A stretch of DNA of 64,000 nucleotides from Streptomyces sp. CMB-StM0423 (GTDB lineage: Bacteria; Actinomycetota; Actinomycetes; Streptomycetales; Streptomycetaceae): assembly GCF_002847285.1 (NCBI RefSeq), contig NZ_CP025407.1:6699001-6763000 (forward strand). The letters run 5' to 3'. Below the pieces are notes generated by a model. That model worked only from the letters and a program-made list of their open reading frames with translations, had not been told where the DNA came from and made no database searches. Shown here piece by piece: positions 42,261 to 51,142 of this stretch. The translations under genes and the position numbers were made by a program. Within the stretch, counting starts at the first letter, position 1, and every line of letters starts with the position of its first letter.

Positions 42261-42950
42261 TCAGTCCGCTGGCTGCCCGGCCACCGGGCCGCGCGGGGTG
42301 ACCAGGCCCGTCTCGTAGGCGAGCACGACGAGTTGGGCCCGGTCGCGGGCGCCGAGCTTCGTCATCGCCCTGCTGACGTGTGTCTTTGCGGTGATCGGGC
42401 TGATGTGCAGCCGGGCGGCGATCTCCTCGTTGCTGAGGCCGCCGCCGACGAGCGTGACCACCTCGCGCTCGCGCCGGGTGAGCCCGCGCAGCGCGTCGTC
42501 CGCGTCCGGCACGCCGCCGGCGGGGCGGGACACGTACTCCTGGATCAGCTTGCGCGTCAGCGCGGGGGAGAGCAGCGCGTCGCCGCGGGCGGCGACCCGT
42601 ACCCCGTGCAGCAGGTCCTCCGGCTCCATGTCCTTGACGAGGAACCCCGCCGCGCCGGCGCGCAGCGCGCCCCAGACGTACTCGTCCACGCCGTAGTTGG
42701 TGAGGATGACGACGTGCACGCCGGCCAGTTCGGGGTCGGCGGCGATCCTGCGGGTGGCCTCGATGCCGTCGAGCACCGGCATCTGCACGTCGACCAGCGC
42801 CACGTCGGGACGGTGCCGGGCGGCGAGCCGGACCCCCTCGGCGCCGTCGGCGGCCTCGCCGACCACCTCGATGTCGTCCTCGGCGTCGAGCAGTGCCCGG
42901 AACCCGCCCCGGATGAGGGCCTGGTCGTCGACGAGCAGCACCCGGATCAC
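42261..42950 (-). CDS. NarL/FixJ family response regulator
   Basis: 229 residues: a receiver domain (VLLVDDQALIRGGFRALLD, phosphoacceptor Asp in VALVDVQMPVLDG, VKDMEPEDLLHGVR) and a LuxR-type HTH (LTRREREVVTLVGGGLSNEE). A short C-terminal extension (VTPRGPVAGQPAD) follows. The GTG at 42950 overlaps the kinase stop, so kinase and regulator are coupled. The regulon is unknown. Confidence 0.95.
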   Translation of the reverse strand: MIRVLLVDDQALIRGGFRALLDAEDDIEVVGEAADGAEGVRLAARHRPDVALVDVQMPVLDGIEATRRIAADPELAGVHVVILTNYGVDEYVWGALRAGAAGFLVKDMEPEDLLHGVRVAARGDALLSPALTRKLIQEYVSRPAGGVPDADDALRGLTRREREVVTLVGGGLSNEEIAARLHISPITAKTHVSRAMTKLGARDRAQLVVLAYETGLVTPRGPVAGQPAD

Positions 42951-44182
42951 GTGGCCGCCCCCGCGGCGCCGCCCGCCCGCGGCAGCGGCAGCTCGGCGCG
43001 TACCCGGAAGCCGCCCTCCGGCCGCGGCGCGGCGTGCAGTTCGCCGCCGAGCGCGGCGACCCGCTCGCGCATCCCGGTCAGCCCGATGCCCGGCTGCGGC
43101 GGTGCCCCGGGGTCGGCGGCGCCGTCGTCGTCGACCTGGACGACGACCCTGTCCGGCGCGTACGAGACGTGCACGCCCACCGCCGCCGCGGGCCCCGCGT
43201 GCCGCGCGACGTTCGTCAGCGACTCCTGCACGATCCGGTACGCCGCCCGGTCCACCTCCGCCGGCAGCGCCGGCCGCTCGCCCGCGACCGCCACCGTCGC
43301 CGGCACCCCCGAGCCCCGGGCCCGCGCCACCAGCTCCGGCAGCCGTTCGAGGCCGACGCCCTCGGCGCCGCCGTCCGCGTTGCGCAGCACGTGCAGCGTG
43401 GAGCGCAGCTCGCGCGCGGCGTCGCCGCTGGCCTCCTGGATGGCCAGCAGCGCCGGCGGCGGCTCCTGGCCGCGCTTCTTCGACAGGTGCACGGCCACCC
43501 CGGCCTGCACCTTGATCACGGAGATGCTGTGGGTGAGGGTGTCGTGCAGCTCGCGGGCGATGCGCAGCCGCTCCTCGTCCGCGCTGCGCTGCGCGTTCTC
43601 CGCGGCCCGCTCCTCGGCCTGCGCGAGCATCGCCTCGTGCTGGATGCGCATGGCCGCGCCCATCGCGCACGCCACCACCCAGCCGAACGTCAGGAACCGC
43701 TTCTCCAGCGCCGCGCGCAGCGCCACGTCGCCGAGCGGGAGCAGCGGCAGCGAGCCGAGGCTGATCGCGAGGGAGACGAGGGCGGTGACGGCGAAGAAGC
43801 CGCGGTGCCCGCCGCGGATGGTCCGGTAGACGGCGACCAGCATCGGCAGCACCGGGCTGCCGTCGGGGTAGCCGCGGAGCTGGTACGCGACCATGGCCGC
43901 CGCCGTGATCACCAGCACCGTGCGCGGGAAGCGGTGCCTGGCCACCAGCGCCACGCTGCCGGCCAGGCCCAGCACCCAGGCGAGCGCGTCGAAGCCGATC
44001 CGCCCGTCCGGCGCCAGCAGCATCGTGCCCACGCAGCCGAGCGCCACGACGGCGGCGAAGCCCGCGTCCTTGGCGTACGCACGGGCATCGCGCGCCGTCT
44101 CCCGCCCGTCCTTGATCGCGTTCGCGAGGTAGCGGAACACCGCGTGCTCGCTGTTCGCGTCCGTCTGCGCTGCCGCCGTCAT
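42947..44182 (-). CDS. NarL-type sensor histidine kinase
   Basis: 411 residues with several N-terminal membrane helices between about 40 and 190, a HisKA_3 dimerisation domain with phosphoacceptor His in RIARELHDTLTHSISVIKVQ, and a HATPase domain (DRAAYRIVQESLTNVARHAG, then GIGLTGMRERVAALGG). Works with the response regulator overlapping its 3' end. ATG at 44182 chosen because the family-like cytosolic segment starts there; the frame is open further upstream. Confidence 0.92.
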   Translation of the reverse strand: MTAAAQTDANSEHAVFRYLANAIKDGRETARDARAYAKDAGFAAVVALGCVGTMLLAPDGRIGFDALAWVLGLAGSVALVARHRFPRTVLVITAAAMVAYQLRGYPDGSPVLPMLVAVYRTIRGGHRGFFAVTALVSLAISLGSLPLLPLGDVALRAALEKRFLTFGWVVACAMGAAMRIQHEAMLAQAEERAAENAQRSADEERLRIARELHDTLTHSISVIKVQAGVAVHLSKKRGQEPPPALLAIQEASGDAARELRSTLHVLRNADGGAEGVGLERLPELVARARGSGVPATVAVAGERPALPAEVDRAAYRIVQESLTNVARHAGPAAAVGVHVSYAPDRVVVQVDDDGAADPGAPPQPGIGLTGMRERVAALGGELHAAPRPEGGFRVRAELPLPRAGGAAGAAT

Positions 44183-44402
44183 GCTCTGCACCGTAGCCAA
44201 TCGATGCCGGTCAGGCGTCCTCCGGGAGGTGCAGCGGGCGCTGCTGCACAGGTTGCAGGCGGCGGGTCCGTACACCCCTGACCGCAGTGCGGGAAGCCAC
44301 TTGCCGGACGATGACGGGCGGCGGTCCCGGGGCGGATCGTGGAGCCCGACGGCAGCCGGCCGTCTGACGGCCGGCACGCGCACGGCGGACGGGAGGCCCA
44401 CC

Positions 44403-44801
44403 ATGCCCCTTCACGGAACGGACGGAGACCACCGCGTACGGATCCCGCAGCCGGCGGCGGCGCGGGACGCCGTACGGGACGCGCCGCACGACCCGGCCCG
44501 GGACGCGCCGCGCGACCCGCTACGGGATGCGGCCCGGCACGCGCTCCGGCACGACGGCGGGCCGTGGGCCGCGGCGGTCCTGCCCACCAGGCACCTCCTG
44601 CTGCGGCTGGCGGAGCCCGCGCGCCGCGCCGAGGCGCGGCGGCTGCTCGCGCTCGTCCTCGACGTGCCCCCGCTGCCGGGTGTGGAACCCGCGGTGCTGG
44701 TCGCCGAGGTGCCGGACAGCCGGCGGGCGGTGGACGTGCTCATCGAACTGGCGTGGGCGGGGATCGAGCTGGACGGGTTCGCGCTCGACTCCGCGGCGTG
44801 A
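44403..44801 (+). CDS. Hypothetical protein with N-terminal degenerate RDA/RDP repeats
   Basis: 132 residues, soluble. Residues 20-50 are a degenerate tandem of four-residue units (RDAV, RDAP, HDPA, RDAP, RDPL, RDAA). The C-terminal half (about 55-130) is better structured, with LLLRLAEPARRAEARRLLAL and VDVLIELAWAGIELDGFALD. Not recognised. ATG at 44403; the 220 bp before it, after the kinase gene, show no other gene. Confidence 0.6.
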   Translation: MPLHGTDGDHRVRIPQPAAARDAVRDAPHDPARDAPRDPLRDAARHALRHDGGPWAAAVLPTRHLLLRLAEPARRAEARRLLALVLDVPPLPGVEPAVLVAEVPDSRRAVDVLIELAWAGIELDGFALDSAA

Positions 44802-44985
44802 CGGCCTGCGCCGGGAGCGGTGACGAGGGAGCGCGCCCGACGCGGGTCCGCCGCGGGTCCGGCGCGGGCCCGGTCAACTCCCGGGCACCCATGGTCACTT
44901 GGCGGTACGGGCGACACGTATCGTATGGCGCGTCCATGCAAAAAAGTGATGGCGCGGGCGAAGAGGGCGGTGACACGATCCCACG

Positions 44986-45921
44986 GTGGACTCTCGATAT
45001 CTGCGCGCCTTCGTGACGGTGGCCGAAACCGGCGGGATATCAGCCGCGGCCGAGCGGCTGGGGTACGCGCAGTCGAGCCTCAGCGCCCAACTGCGCCGCC
45101 TGGAACAGGAACTCGGCGTCACGGTCGTGGTCCGCACCTCCACCGGCGCGTCCCTCACCGACGCCGGCCGCCGGCTGCTCCCGTACGCGCGCGAGGCGCT
45201 GGAGATCGACGAACGCATGCGCAGCGCGGCCGCCGCTTCCCGGCCCCGGCTGCGGATCGGGGCGCCGGAGACCCTGGCGGGCGAGTGGCTGCCGGACATC
45301 GTCACCGCGCTGGACTACGGCGCCGGCGGGCCGGACGCGGACGCGGAGATCAGCGTCGTCGTCGGCCCCCGCGAACAACTGGCGGAGCAACTGGCCGCCG
45401 GTGAACTGGACCTCGCCTTCCACTTCGACGACGGCAGCCGGACGGCGGGCCCCAGCGCGGTCGTCGGCCACGAGGAGGTCGTGCTCGTCACCGGCCCCGC
45501 GCACCCGCTGGCGGACGCGGCGGAGGTGACGGAAGCGGACGTGCTGGCCGCCGAGTTCCTCGTCGCGGAGCCGGGCTGCAGCTCGGCCGTCCTCTACGAC
45601 CGCCTCAGCCGCGACCTGCCCGCCCGTACCCGCACGGCCACCGCCGCCGGCTCCCTGCCCGCGCTGCGCCGGCTGGCGGCGCACGGCCGCGGGGTGGCGC
45701 TGCTGCCCCGGCTGGCCGTCGTACGGGACCTGGAGGACGGCGGGCTGGTCGACCTCCCGCTGGCCACCCGCCCGGGGCCGGTGGCGATCGAGGCCCGCTG
45801 GCGCCGCGACCCGGGCCAGGCGGAACCGACGCTGCGGGCCGTCCTGCGCCTGGCCCGCCGCCACACCCCCCAACTCCCCCCGCCCCCGGCGCTCCGCCGC
45901 ACCCCGGCCCGTACGGCCTGA
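44986..45921 (+). CDS. LysR family transcriptional regulator
   Basis: 311 residues: N-terminal winged HTH (RYLRAFVTVAETGGISAAAE, AQSSLSAQLRRLEQELGV) and a substrate-binding periplasmic-like domain (RIGAPETLAGEWLPDIVTAL, then AEFLVAEPGCSSAVLYD, GRGVALLPRLAVV). GTG at 44986. No divergent target gene is adjacent; the effector is unknown. The 184 bp upstream contains a semi-palindromic CGACACGTATCGTATGGCG region. Confidence 0.92.
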   Translation: MDSRYLRAFVTVAETGGISAAAERLGYAQSSLSAQLRRLEQELGVTVVVRTSTGASLTDAGRRLLPYAREALEIDERMRSAAAASRPRLRIGAPETLAGEWLPDIVTALDYGAGGPDADAEISVVVGPREQLAEQLAAGELDLAFHFDDGSRTAGPSAVVGHEEVVLVTGPAHPLADAAEVTEADVLAAEFLVAEPGCSSAVLYDRLSRDLPARTRTATAAGSLPALRRLAAHGRGVALLPRLAVVRDLEDGGLVDLPLATRPGPVAIEARWRRDPGQAEPTLRAVLRLARRHTPQLPPPPALRRTPARTA

Positions 45922-46097
45922 CCGGGGCGGCCGCGCGGCGTCCCGTACGCCGGTACGTGGCACGCCCCGCCCCGGACCGGCGGGCGCCGGGCCCGCGTCT
46001 TTCCCGGCCGGCCCGCCCCTCCGCCCGCCGTGCCGGACCCGCCCGCTCCGGTCCCGCCCCTGCGGACGCGCGGCGGTTCTTGCGCCAGACTGGGGCC

Positions 46098-46880
46098 ATG
46101 GCCGATGCCGCCCTGCCGACCCCCCGTCCCCGTTCCCGGGCCCTCCGCGGGGCCGTCGTGCGGGGCGCCCGCGGGGTGTTCGCGGCGGCCGCCGCCGCGC
46201 ATCTGGTGGGGCAGCTCGCCGGGGCCGACTGGCTCGTGCACGCCACCAAGCCCCTGCTCATGCCCGCCCTCGCCGCCTACGCCGCCGCCCGCGGCGCCCC
46301 GCGGGCGCTCGTCGCCGGGCTGGGCTTCGGCTGGGCCGGGGACGTGCTGCTGCAGGTGGGCGGGGACGGGGCGTTCCTGGCCGGGATGGGGGCGTTCGCC
46401 GCCGGGCACGTGTGCTACCTGACGCTCTTCCGGCGCGAGCACCGGCTGCCCCGCGCGGTGGAGCGGCGGCCGGCCGTCGCGTACGGGGCCGCCTGGGCGG
46501 CCGGCGTCGGCGTGCTGTGGCCGGGACTCGACCCGGGGCTGCGCGGGCCCGTGGCCGCGTACAGCCTGCTGCTCGCCGCGATGGCGTTCGGCGCCGCCCG
46601 GTTCGGGCCGCGGGCGGGTGCGGGGGGTGCGCTGTTCCTGCTCTCCGACACCCTCATCGCCACCGACCTCGCCGGCCTGCCGCAGCCGCCCGCCGCCGGG
46701 TTCTGGGTGATGGCGACGTACCTGGCCGCCCAGTACCTCATCGCGGACGGCGTGCTGCGCCGCCGGGCGCCCGGCCGCGGCCTCGTACGCGGCGCACAGC
46801 CGCCCGGCCCCGGCCCCGGCCCCGGCCCCGGACACAGCCCCGGCCCCGGACACGGCGAAGGCCGGGCCGCGGCGCCCTGA
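46098..46880 (+). CDS. Lysoplasmalogenase (YhhN family)
   Basis: Eight-helix membrane protein of about 260 residues, YhhN/TMEM86 family, hydrolysing vinyl-ether lysolipids in characterised members. Helices include ATKPLLMPALAAYAAARGAP, GFGWAGDVLLQVG (with the family Asp) and GALFLLSDTLIATDLAGLPQ. The C-terminus is a Pro-Gly repeat (GPGPGPGPGHSPGPGHG) from a CCGGCC hexanucleotide tract at about 46804-46836. ATG at 46098. Confidence 0.88.
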   Translation: MADAALPTPRPRSRALRGAVVRGARGVFAAAAAAHLVGQLAGADWLVHATKPLLMPALAAYAAARGAPRALVAGLGFGWAGDVLLQVGGDGAFLAGMGAFAAGHVCYLTLFRREHRLPRAVERRPAVAYGAAWAAGVGVLWPGLDPGLRGPVAAYSLLLAAMAFGAARFGPRAGAGGALFLLSDTLIATDLAGLPQPPAAGFWVMATYLAAQYLIADGVLRRRAPGRGLVRGAQPPGPGPGPGPGHSPGPGHGEGRAAAP

Positions 46881-46905
46881 GGCACCGCCGCCCGGCCCGG
46901 TGGCC

Positions 46906-46927
46906 GCCGGTGTGCTACGTCACCGGC
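46906..46927. terminator. Hairpin between convergent lysoplasmalogenase and subtilase genes
   Basis: GCCGGTG / CACCGGC, 7-bp stem with an 8-base loop, between the two stop codons. Confidence 0.5.
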
Positions 46928-46933
46928 CGGCCC

Positions 46934-48457
46934 TCACCGCCGTACGGCGTCGTAGGCGTCCACGATCCCCGTCCCGTAGAAGGCGTTGGTCCGCTTGTTG
47001 CCGGTGCAGGTGGCGTCCTCGACCCCGTTGCCGTCCGGGTCGTAGAACTCCGGGCAGCCGGGATTGTCGGCCTGCGACTTCATCATCATGTGCAGCGCCG
47101 TGGGCGACACCCGCGGGTGCTTGCTCTTGATGAGCGCCGCCACGCCCGCGGCGTGCGGGGTGGCCATCGACGTGCCCTGCAGCCAGCCGTACTTGTTCTC
47201 CGGCAGCGTCGACAGGATGCGGCCGTTCTTCGACGGCGTGTCCGGGATCTGGTAGGCGTCACCGCCGGGCGCGGCGATGTCGACGACCTTCTGGCCGTAG
47301 CTGCTGTAGTACGACTTGTCGTCGTTCACGCCGGTACCCGCGACGGTCACGATGCCCGGGAGCTGGGTCGGCACGTCCCAGCACTCGGAGGGGTCGATCG
47401 TGCGCTCCACGGACGTACTGTCGTTGGGGCTGGAGTCGTCCGCGATCTCGTCGGAGGCGAGGTCGTGGTTGGAGTTGCCGGCCGCGGCGAGGTGCAGGGT
47501 GCCCTTGCCCATCGCGTACAGCGAGGCGCGGTTGACCGCGTCGACGATCGCCCGCTGGTCGGGGTCGTCGAGGCAGTTGTAGAGCCACGGGTCGACGTAG
47601 TAGCTGTTGTTGGTGATCTCGATGCCGTTGTCGCCGGCGAAGACGAAGGCGCAGACGACGGCCTCGGCGTAGAACAGCGCGGTGTCGGGCTCGCTCACCT
47701 TGAGCGAGGCGACCTGCACGCCGGGCGCGACGCCGGCCACGCCGACGCCGTTGCGCGCGGCGGCGATCTCACCGGCGACGTGGGTGCCGTGGTAGTCGCC
47801 CGCCGGGTCGTAGGGCCGCCAGGCGCCCTCGGTGGTGTCCGCGACGCCGCCGACGCAGTTGGCGGACTGCTTGGCGGAGAAGTTGGCCTTGAGGTCGGGG
47901 TGGGTGTCGTCCACGCCGGTGTCGATGACGCCGACGGTGACGTCACGGCTGCCGGTCGAGACCTTGTGCGCCTTGTCGGCGCCGATCGCCGGCAGGTCCC
48001 ACTGCTCGTTCTCCAGCGGCTCGACGCCCGGGTCCTGCGAACGGGCCTTCGCGGCCCCCTTGTAGACCTCAGGCGCGCTGGTCTCCAGCGTCCCCCCGGG
48101 CGTCAGCGGCGCGGTACGGCTCGCGCCCGCGGACTGCACGCCGCGCACGTCGCGCAGCTCCGCCGCGAAGTCCGGGTTGGTGGAGTGGGCGACGACCACG
48201 CCGATCTTCTTGTACGTGACGACCACCGAGCCGTCCGCGTCGGCGATTGCGTCCTTGACCCGGGCGATCGTCCTGTCGTCGGTCTTCGTGTTGACCACGT
48301 ACGAAAGCTTCTCGCCGGCCGCGGTCCCGGCGCTGCCGCCGGGCTCCGGGGCCGACGCGGCGGAGGCCGCCCCCGGCAGGAGGCCGAGCGCCGCCGCGAG
48401 GGTCAGCCCGAGGGGCACTGCCAGCAGGCGCCGACCGCGGGGTCGGAGATGAGTCAT
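46934..48457 (-). CDS. Secreted S8 family serine peptidase (subtilase)
   Basis: 507 residues. Signal peptide (VPLGLTLAAALGLLPGAASA) and an I9-type prodomain (about 45-120, KLSYVVNTKTDDRTIARVKD). Catalytic triad: Asp in VGVIDTGVDDTHPDLK, His in DYHGTHVAGEIAA and Ser in LQGTSMATPHAAGVAAL; the oxyanion Asn is in LHLAAAGNSNH. The Cys residues near YDPDGNGVEDATCTGN are typical of secreted streptomycete forms. The ATG at 48457 is chosen; 15-base upstream ATGs are not in frame. Confidence 0.94.
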   Translation of the reverse strand: MTHLRPRGRRLLAVPLGLTLAAALGLLPGAASAASAPEPGGSAGTAAGEKLSYVVNTKTDDRTIARVKDAIADADGSVVVTYKKIGVVVAHSTNPDFAAELRDVRGVQSAGASRTAPLTPGGTLETSAPEVYKGAAKARSQDPGVEPLENEQWDLPAIGADKAHKVSTGSRDVTVGVIDTGVDDTHPDLKANFSAKQSANCVGGVADTTEGAWRPYDPAGDYHGTHVAGEIAAARNGVGVAGVAPGVQVASLKVSEPDTALFYAEAVVCAFVFAGDNGIEITNNSYYVDPWLYNCLDDPDQRAIVDAVNRASLYAMGKGTLHLAAAGNSNHDLASDEIADDSSPNDSTSVERTIDPSECWDVPTQLPGIVTVAGTGVNDDKSYYSSYGQKVVDIAAPGGDAYQIPDTPSKNGRILSTLPENKYGWLQGTSMATPHAAGVAALIKSKHPRVSPTALHMMMKSQADNPGCPEFYDPDGNGVEDATCTGNKRTNAFYGTGIVDAYDAVRR

Positions 48458-48652
48458 GGGATCTCCAGATCATCAGTCAGGAATCCGCCGCGGACCGTTG
48501 CCGCGGTCAGGTACACGGCAAGCGAACGTAGCGCTGATCACCCGTGGCCATCAATACATCGCCCTGCAGTGTCTTTTGGCGTGTCGGGCAGACCGGACGC
48601 TCCCGGCCCCGTCGTCACGCGCGTACGACGGAACGTTTCGCCGCCGCGACCT

Positions 48653-48689
48653 CAACAAAATGTTGATTGTCGGTGGCCTGGCGTAGGCT
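48653..48689 (+). promoter_or_regulatory. Candidate promoter with palindrome upstream of moaA
   Basis: CAACA-AAA-TGTTG inverted repeat (48653-48665) overlapping a TTGATT -35-like box (48663-48668) and a TAGGCT -10-like box (48684-48689), 37 bp before moaA. The spacing (15 bp) is short, so this is tentative. The rest of the 269-bp divergent gap has no gene. Confidence 0.3.
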
Positions 48690-48726
48690 GCCAGAGGTCA
48701 GTTACCGCCGTGGGAGGGCTTTCTCC

Positions 48727-49716
48727 ATGCTGCGTGACACCTATGGGCGAGTCGCCACCGATCTTCGCGTCTCGCTCACCGACCGCTGCAACCTGCGGTG
48801 CACGTACTGCATGCCCGAGGAAGGGCTTCAGTGGCTCGGCAAACCCGAGCTGCTCACCGACGACGAGATCGTCCGCCTCGTCCGCCTCGCGGTCACCGAG
48901 TTCGGCGTCACCGACGTGCGCTTCACCGGCGGCGAGCCGCTGCTGCGCCCCGGGCTCACCGGCATCGTCGAGCGCTGCGCCGCCCTCGCGCCCCGCCCCA
49001 AGCTCTCCCTGACCACCAACGGCATCGGCCTGGAGCGTACGGCCGCGGCCCTCAAGGCCGCGGGTCTCGACCGGGTGAACGTCTCGCTGGACACCCTCAG
49101 CGCCGACGTGTTCCAGCGGCTGACCCGCCGCAAACGCCACGGCGACGTGCTCCGCGGCCTCGCCGCCGCCCGGGCCGCCGGCCTGGATCCGGTGAAGGTC
49201 AACAGCGTGCTGATGCCGGGGTTCAACGAGGACGAGGCCCCCGACCTGCTCGCCTGGGCCGTCGCCGAGGGCTACGAGCTGCGGTTCATCGAGCAGATGC
49301 CCCTCGACGCGCAGCACGGCTGGCAGCGCGACGGCATGATCACCGCGGGCGACATCCTCGCCTCCCTGCGCACGCGCTTCACGCTGACCCCCGAGGGCGA
49401 GGTGGTGCGCGGGTCCGCCCCCGCCGAGCGCTGGCTCGTGGACGGCGGCCCGGCCCGCGTCGGCGTCATCGCCTCCGTCACCCGGCCCTTCTGCCGGGCC
49501 TGCGACCGCACCCGGCTGACCGCGGACGGGCAGGTGCGCAACTGCCTGTTCGCGCGCGAGGAGACCGACCTGCGGGGTGCGTTGCGCTCCGGCGCGCCGG
49601 ACGCGGAGATAGCCCGGCAGTGGCGGATCGCGATGTGGGGGAAGAAGGCGGGCGCCGGGCTCGACGACCCGTCGTTCGTCCAGCCGGACCGGCCGATGTC
49701 CGCGATCGGCGGCTGA
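48727..49716 (+). CDS. moaA: GTP 3',8-cyclase
   Basis: Radical SAM enzyme that makes the first intermediate of molybdenum cofactor from GTP. The N-terminal cluster motif CNLRCTYC is in SLTDRCNLRCTYCMPEEG; the C-terminal cluster has CRACDRTRLTADGQVRNC. GTP-binding Arg/Lys region and the terminal Gly-Gly (MSAIGG) are present. 329 residues, normal. ATG at 48727 fits the family N-terminus and has a GGAGGG site 9-14 bases upstream. Confidence 0.97.
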   Translation: MLRDTYGRVATDLRVSLTDRCNLRCTYCMPEEGLQWLGKPELLTDDEIVRLVRLAVTEFGVTDVRFTGGEPLLRPGLTGIVERCAALAPRPKLSLTTNGIGLERTAAALKAAGLDRVNVSLDTLSADVFQRLTRRKRHGDVLRGLAAARAAGLDPVKVNSVLMPGFNEDEAPDLLAWAVAEGYELRFIEQMPLDAQHGWQRDGMITAGDILASLRTRFTLTPEGEVVRGSAPAERWLVDGGPARVGVIASVTRPFCRACDRTRLTADGQVRNCLFAREETDLRGALRSGAPDAEIARQWRIAMWGKKAGAGLDDPSFVQPDRPMSAIGG

Positions 49717-49757
49717 CGCGGGGGAGTTGGGGACCGCCCGGGTGCGGCGGGCGCCGC

Positions 49758-50069
49758 TCAGGCCCGAGGGGCGGGACCCGGCCCGCCCTCGCCGCCGGCG
49801 TCCTTTTCCGCGGCTTCTTCGGTTTCTCCCGTTTTCGCGCTTGCCGCGCTCTTCTCCGCCTCCTGCCAGTCCGCCAGCGTGACGACCTCCTTGAGGAAGT
49901 CCCGTACGCCCAGGAACCGGCTCAGGTATTCGCGGTGCTCCTCGCACGCGAGCCAGGTCTTGCGGCGCTCCGGCGTGTGCAGCTTCGGGTTGTTCCAGGC
50001 GAGCACCCACACCGCGGGCGCACGGCAGCCCTTGGCGGAGCAGATGGGAGCGGAATCAGCGGTGTTCAC
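49758..50069 (-). CDS. Small conserved actinobacterial protein with Cys/His metal-site pattern
   Basis: 103 residues. The N-terminal half has spaced Cys pairs (CSAKGC and later ACEEH) around WVLAWNNPKLHTPERRKTWL, resembling a small zinc ribbon. The C-terminal 40 residues are Ala/Glu/Lys-rich. Function unknown. The GTG at 50069 gives the conserved start VNTADSAPICSAKGC; the longer upstream frame is not supported. Confidence 0.75.
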   Translation of the reverse strand: MNTADSAPICSAKGCRAPAVWVLAWNNPKLHTPERRKTWLACEEHREYLSRFLGVRDFLKEVVTLADWQEAEKSAASAKTGETEEAAEKDAGGEGGPGPAPRA

Positions 50070-50254
50070 GGGGCCCAGCCTACGTACCGGAACATGGGCG
50101 ACGCCGGGCAGCCACGGGGGGAGCCGCCCGGCGTCGGTCCGTCGCTCCGACGGGGGATGCGGAGCGCGTACGAAGTATGTCACGCGAGGAGGGCCGCCCG
50201 GCACCGGATGGGCATATTTGATTTGAGCTTTTTCTGAGCTTGCACTCTTGGTGA

Positions 50255-50650
50255 TCAAACGGGCGGCGGAGCGCTGTCACTGGTCGTCGACTCGTTGCCG
50301 GCCGGGGCCCGTTCACCCGGGGCGCCGGGCTCACGCGTGGTCCGCCGCGGCGGGGCGATGACTCTGCGCTCCGGGGCGACGACGAAGGTGGAGGGCAGCG
50401 AACGAATGCTCTCGCGGCCCGCGTTCGCGATGATCACCGCGAAATAGGGGATGAACATCCCGAGGACGAGTGCGACGACCGCGGTGTGCCGCTGGACGTT
50501 CCAGAGCAGCGCGGCGGCCACCACCGAGACCGCCCGGACCGTCATGGAGATCACGTACCGCCGCTGCCGGGCGCGTACGTCATCGTCCAGGCTCTGCCGC
50601 GCGCCGGTGATCCTGAACACATCGGCATCGCCGCGGCGCTTCCGCTTCAC
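50255..50650 (-). CDS. DUF3099 domain membrane protein
   Basis: 131 residues: a basic N-terminus with the DUF3099 pattern DVFRITGARQSLDDDVRARQ, two membrane helices (about 32-52 and 58-78, VVALVLGMFIPYFAVIIANA) and a Pro-rich, probably disordered tail. Role unknown. The GTG at 50650 has a GGTGGAG site. The 173-bp gap to the next minus gene (50070-50254) has no further gene seen. Confidence 0.85.
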   Translation of the reverse strand: MKRKRRGDADVFRITGARQSLDDDVRARQRRYVISMTVRAVSVVAAALLWNVQRHTAVVALVLGMFIPYFAVIIANAGRESIRSLPSTFVVAPERRVIAPPRRTTREPGAPGERAPAGNESTTSDSAPPPV

Positions 50651-50823
50651 ACTCCACCCCCTGGCACCGGGTACCTCCCCAAGGTACGCCGGGAAAACGC
50701 CTCGCTCGATGCGGGGGCGGGACATACCGCCCCACAACCCGAACAGACCTGGCCGGAATGCGCCCTCGCGGCCACCGCAAGAAACTGGCACGGCAGGCGG
50801 ACACCGCCGCACTAGGAGGCGAC

Positions 50824-51105
50824 ATGAGCTGGCTGTGGGCCATCGTCCTGGGCCTGATCCTGGGCGTCATCGCCCGGATCATCCTGCCCGGCAGACAGGC
50901 CATCCCCATCTGGCTGACCATCGTGTTCGGCATCATCGGGTCGATCATCGGCAATGCCGCGGCCTCGGGGATCGGCGTGGCGGACACCAAGGGGGTCGAC
51001 TGGATCCGGCACCTGCTGCAGCTCGCCGGCGCCGTGGGCGTCGTGGCCCTGGGCGCCCCGATGTACGAGAGGTTCCGCGGCCACCGGAAGCGCAGCCCCC
51101 GCTAG
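50824..51105 (+). CDS. GlsB/YeaQ/YmgE family stress-response membrane protein
   Basis: 93 residues, transglycosylase-associated protein family. Small Gly-rich helices (SWLWAIVLGLILGVIARIIL, IPIWLTIVFGIIGSIIGNAAASG) and a third near 65-83. ATG at 50824 after AGGAGGCGAC. Convergent with tyrS across a perfect terminator. Confidence 0.9.
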   Translation: MSWLWAIVLGLILGVIARIILPGRQAIPIWLTIVFGIIGSIIGNAAASGIGVADTKGVDWIRHLLQLAGAVGVVALGAPMYERFRGHRKRSPR

Positions 51106-51119
51106 GGGGGCCGCCTCCG

Positions 51120-51142
51120 CCGGCGGGGCCCGGCCCCGCCGG
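51120..51142. terminator. Shared terminator of GlsB-like gene and tyrS
   Basis: CCGGCGGGGCC-C-GGCCCCGCCGG, a perfect 11-bp stem with 1-base loop, ending exactly at the tyrS stop codon (51143-51145). Confidence 0.85.
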
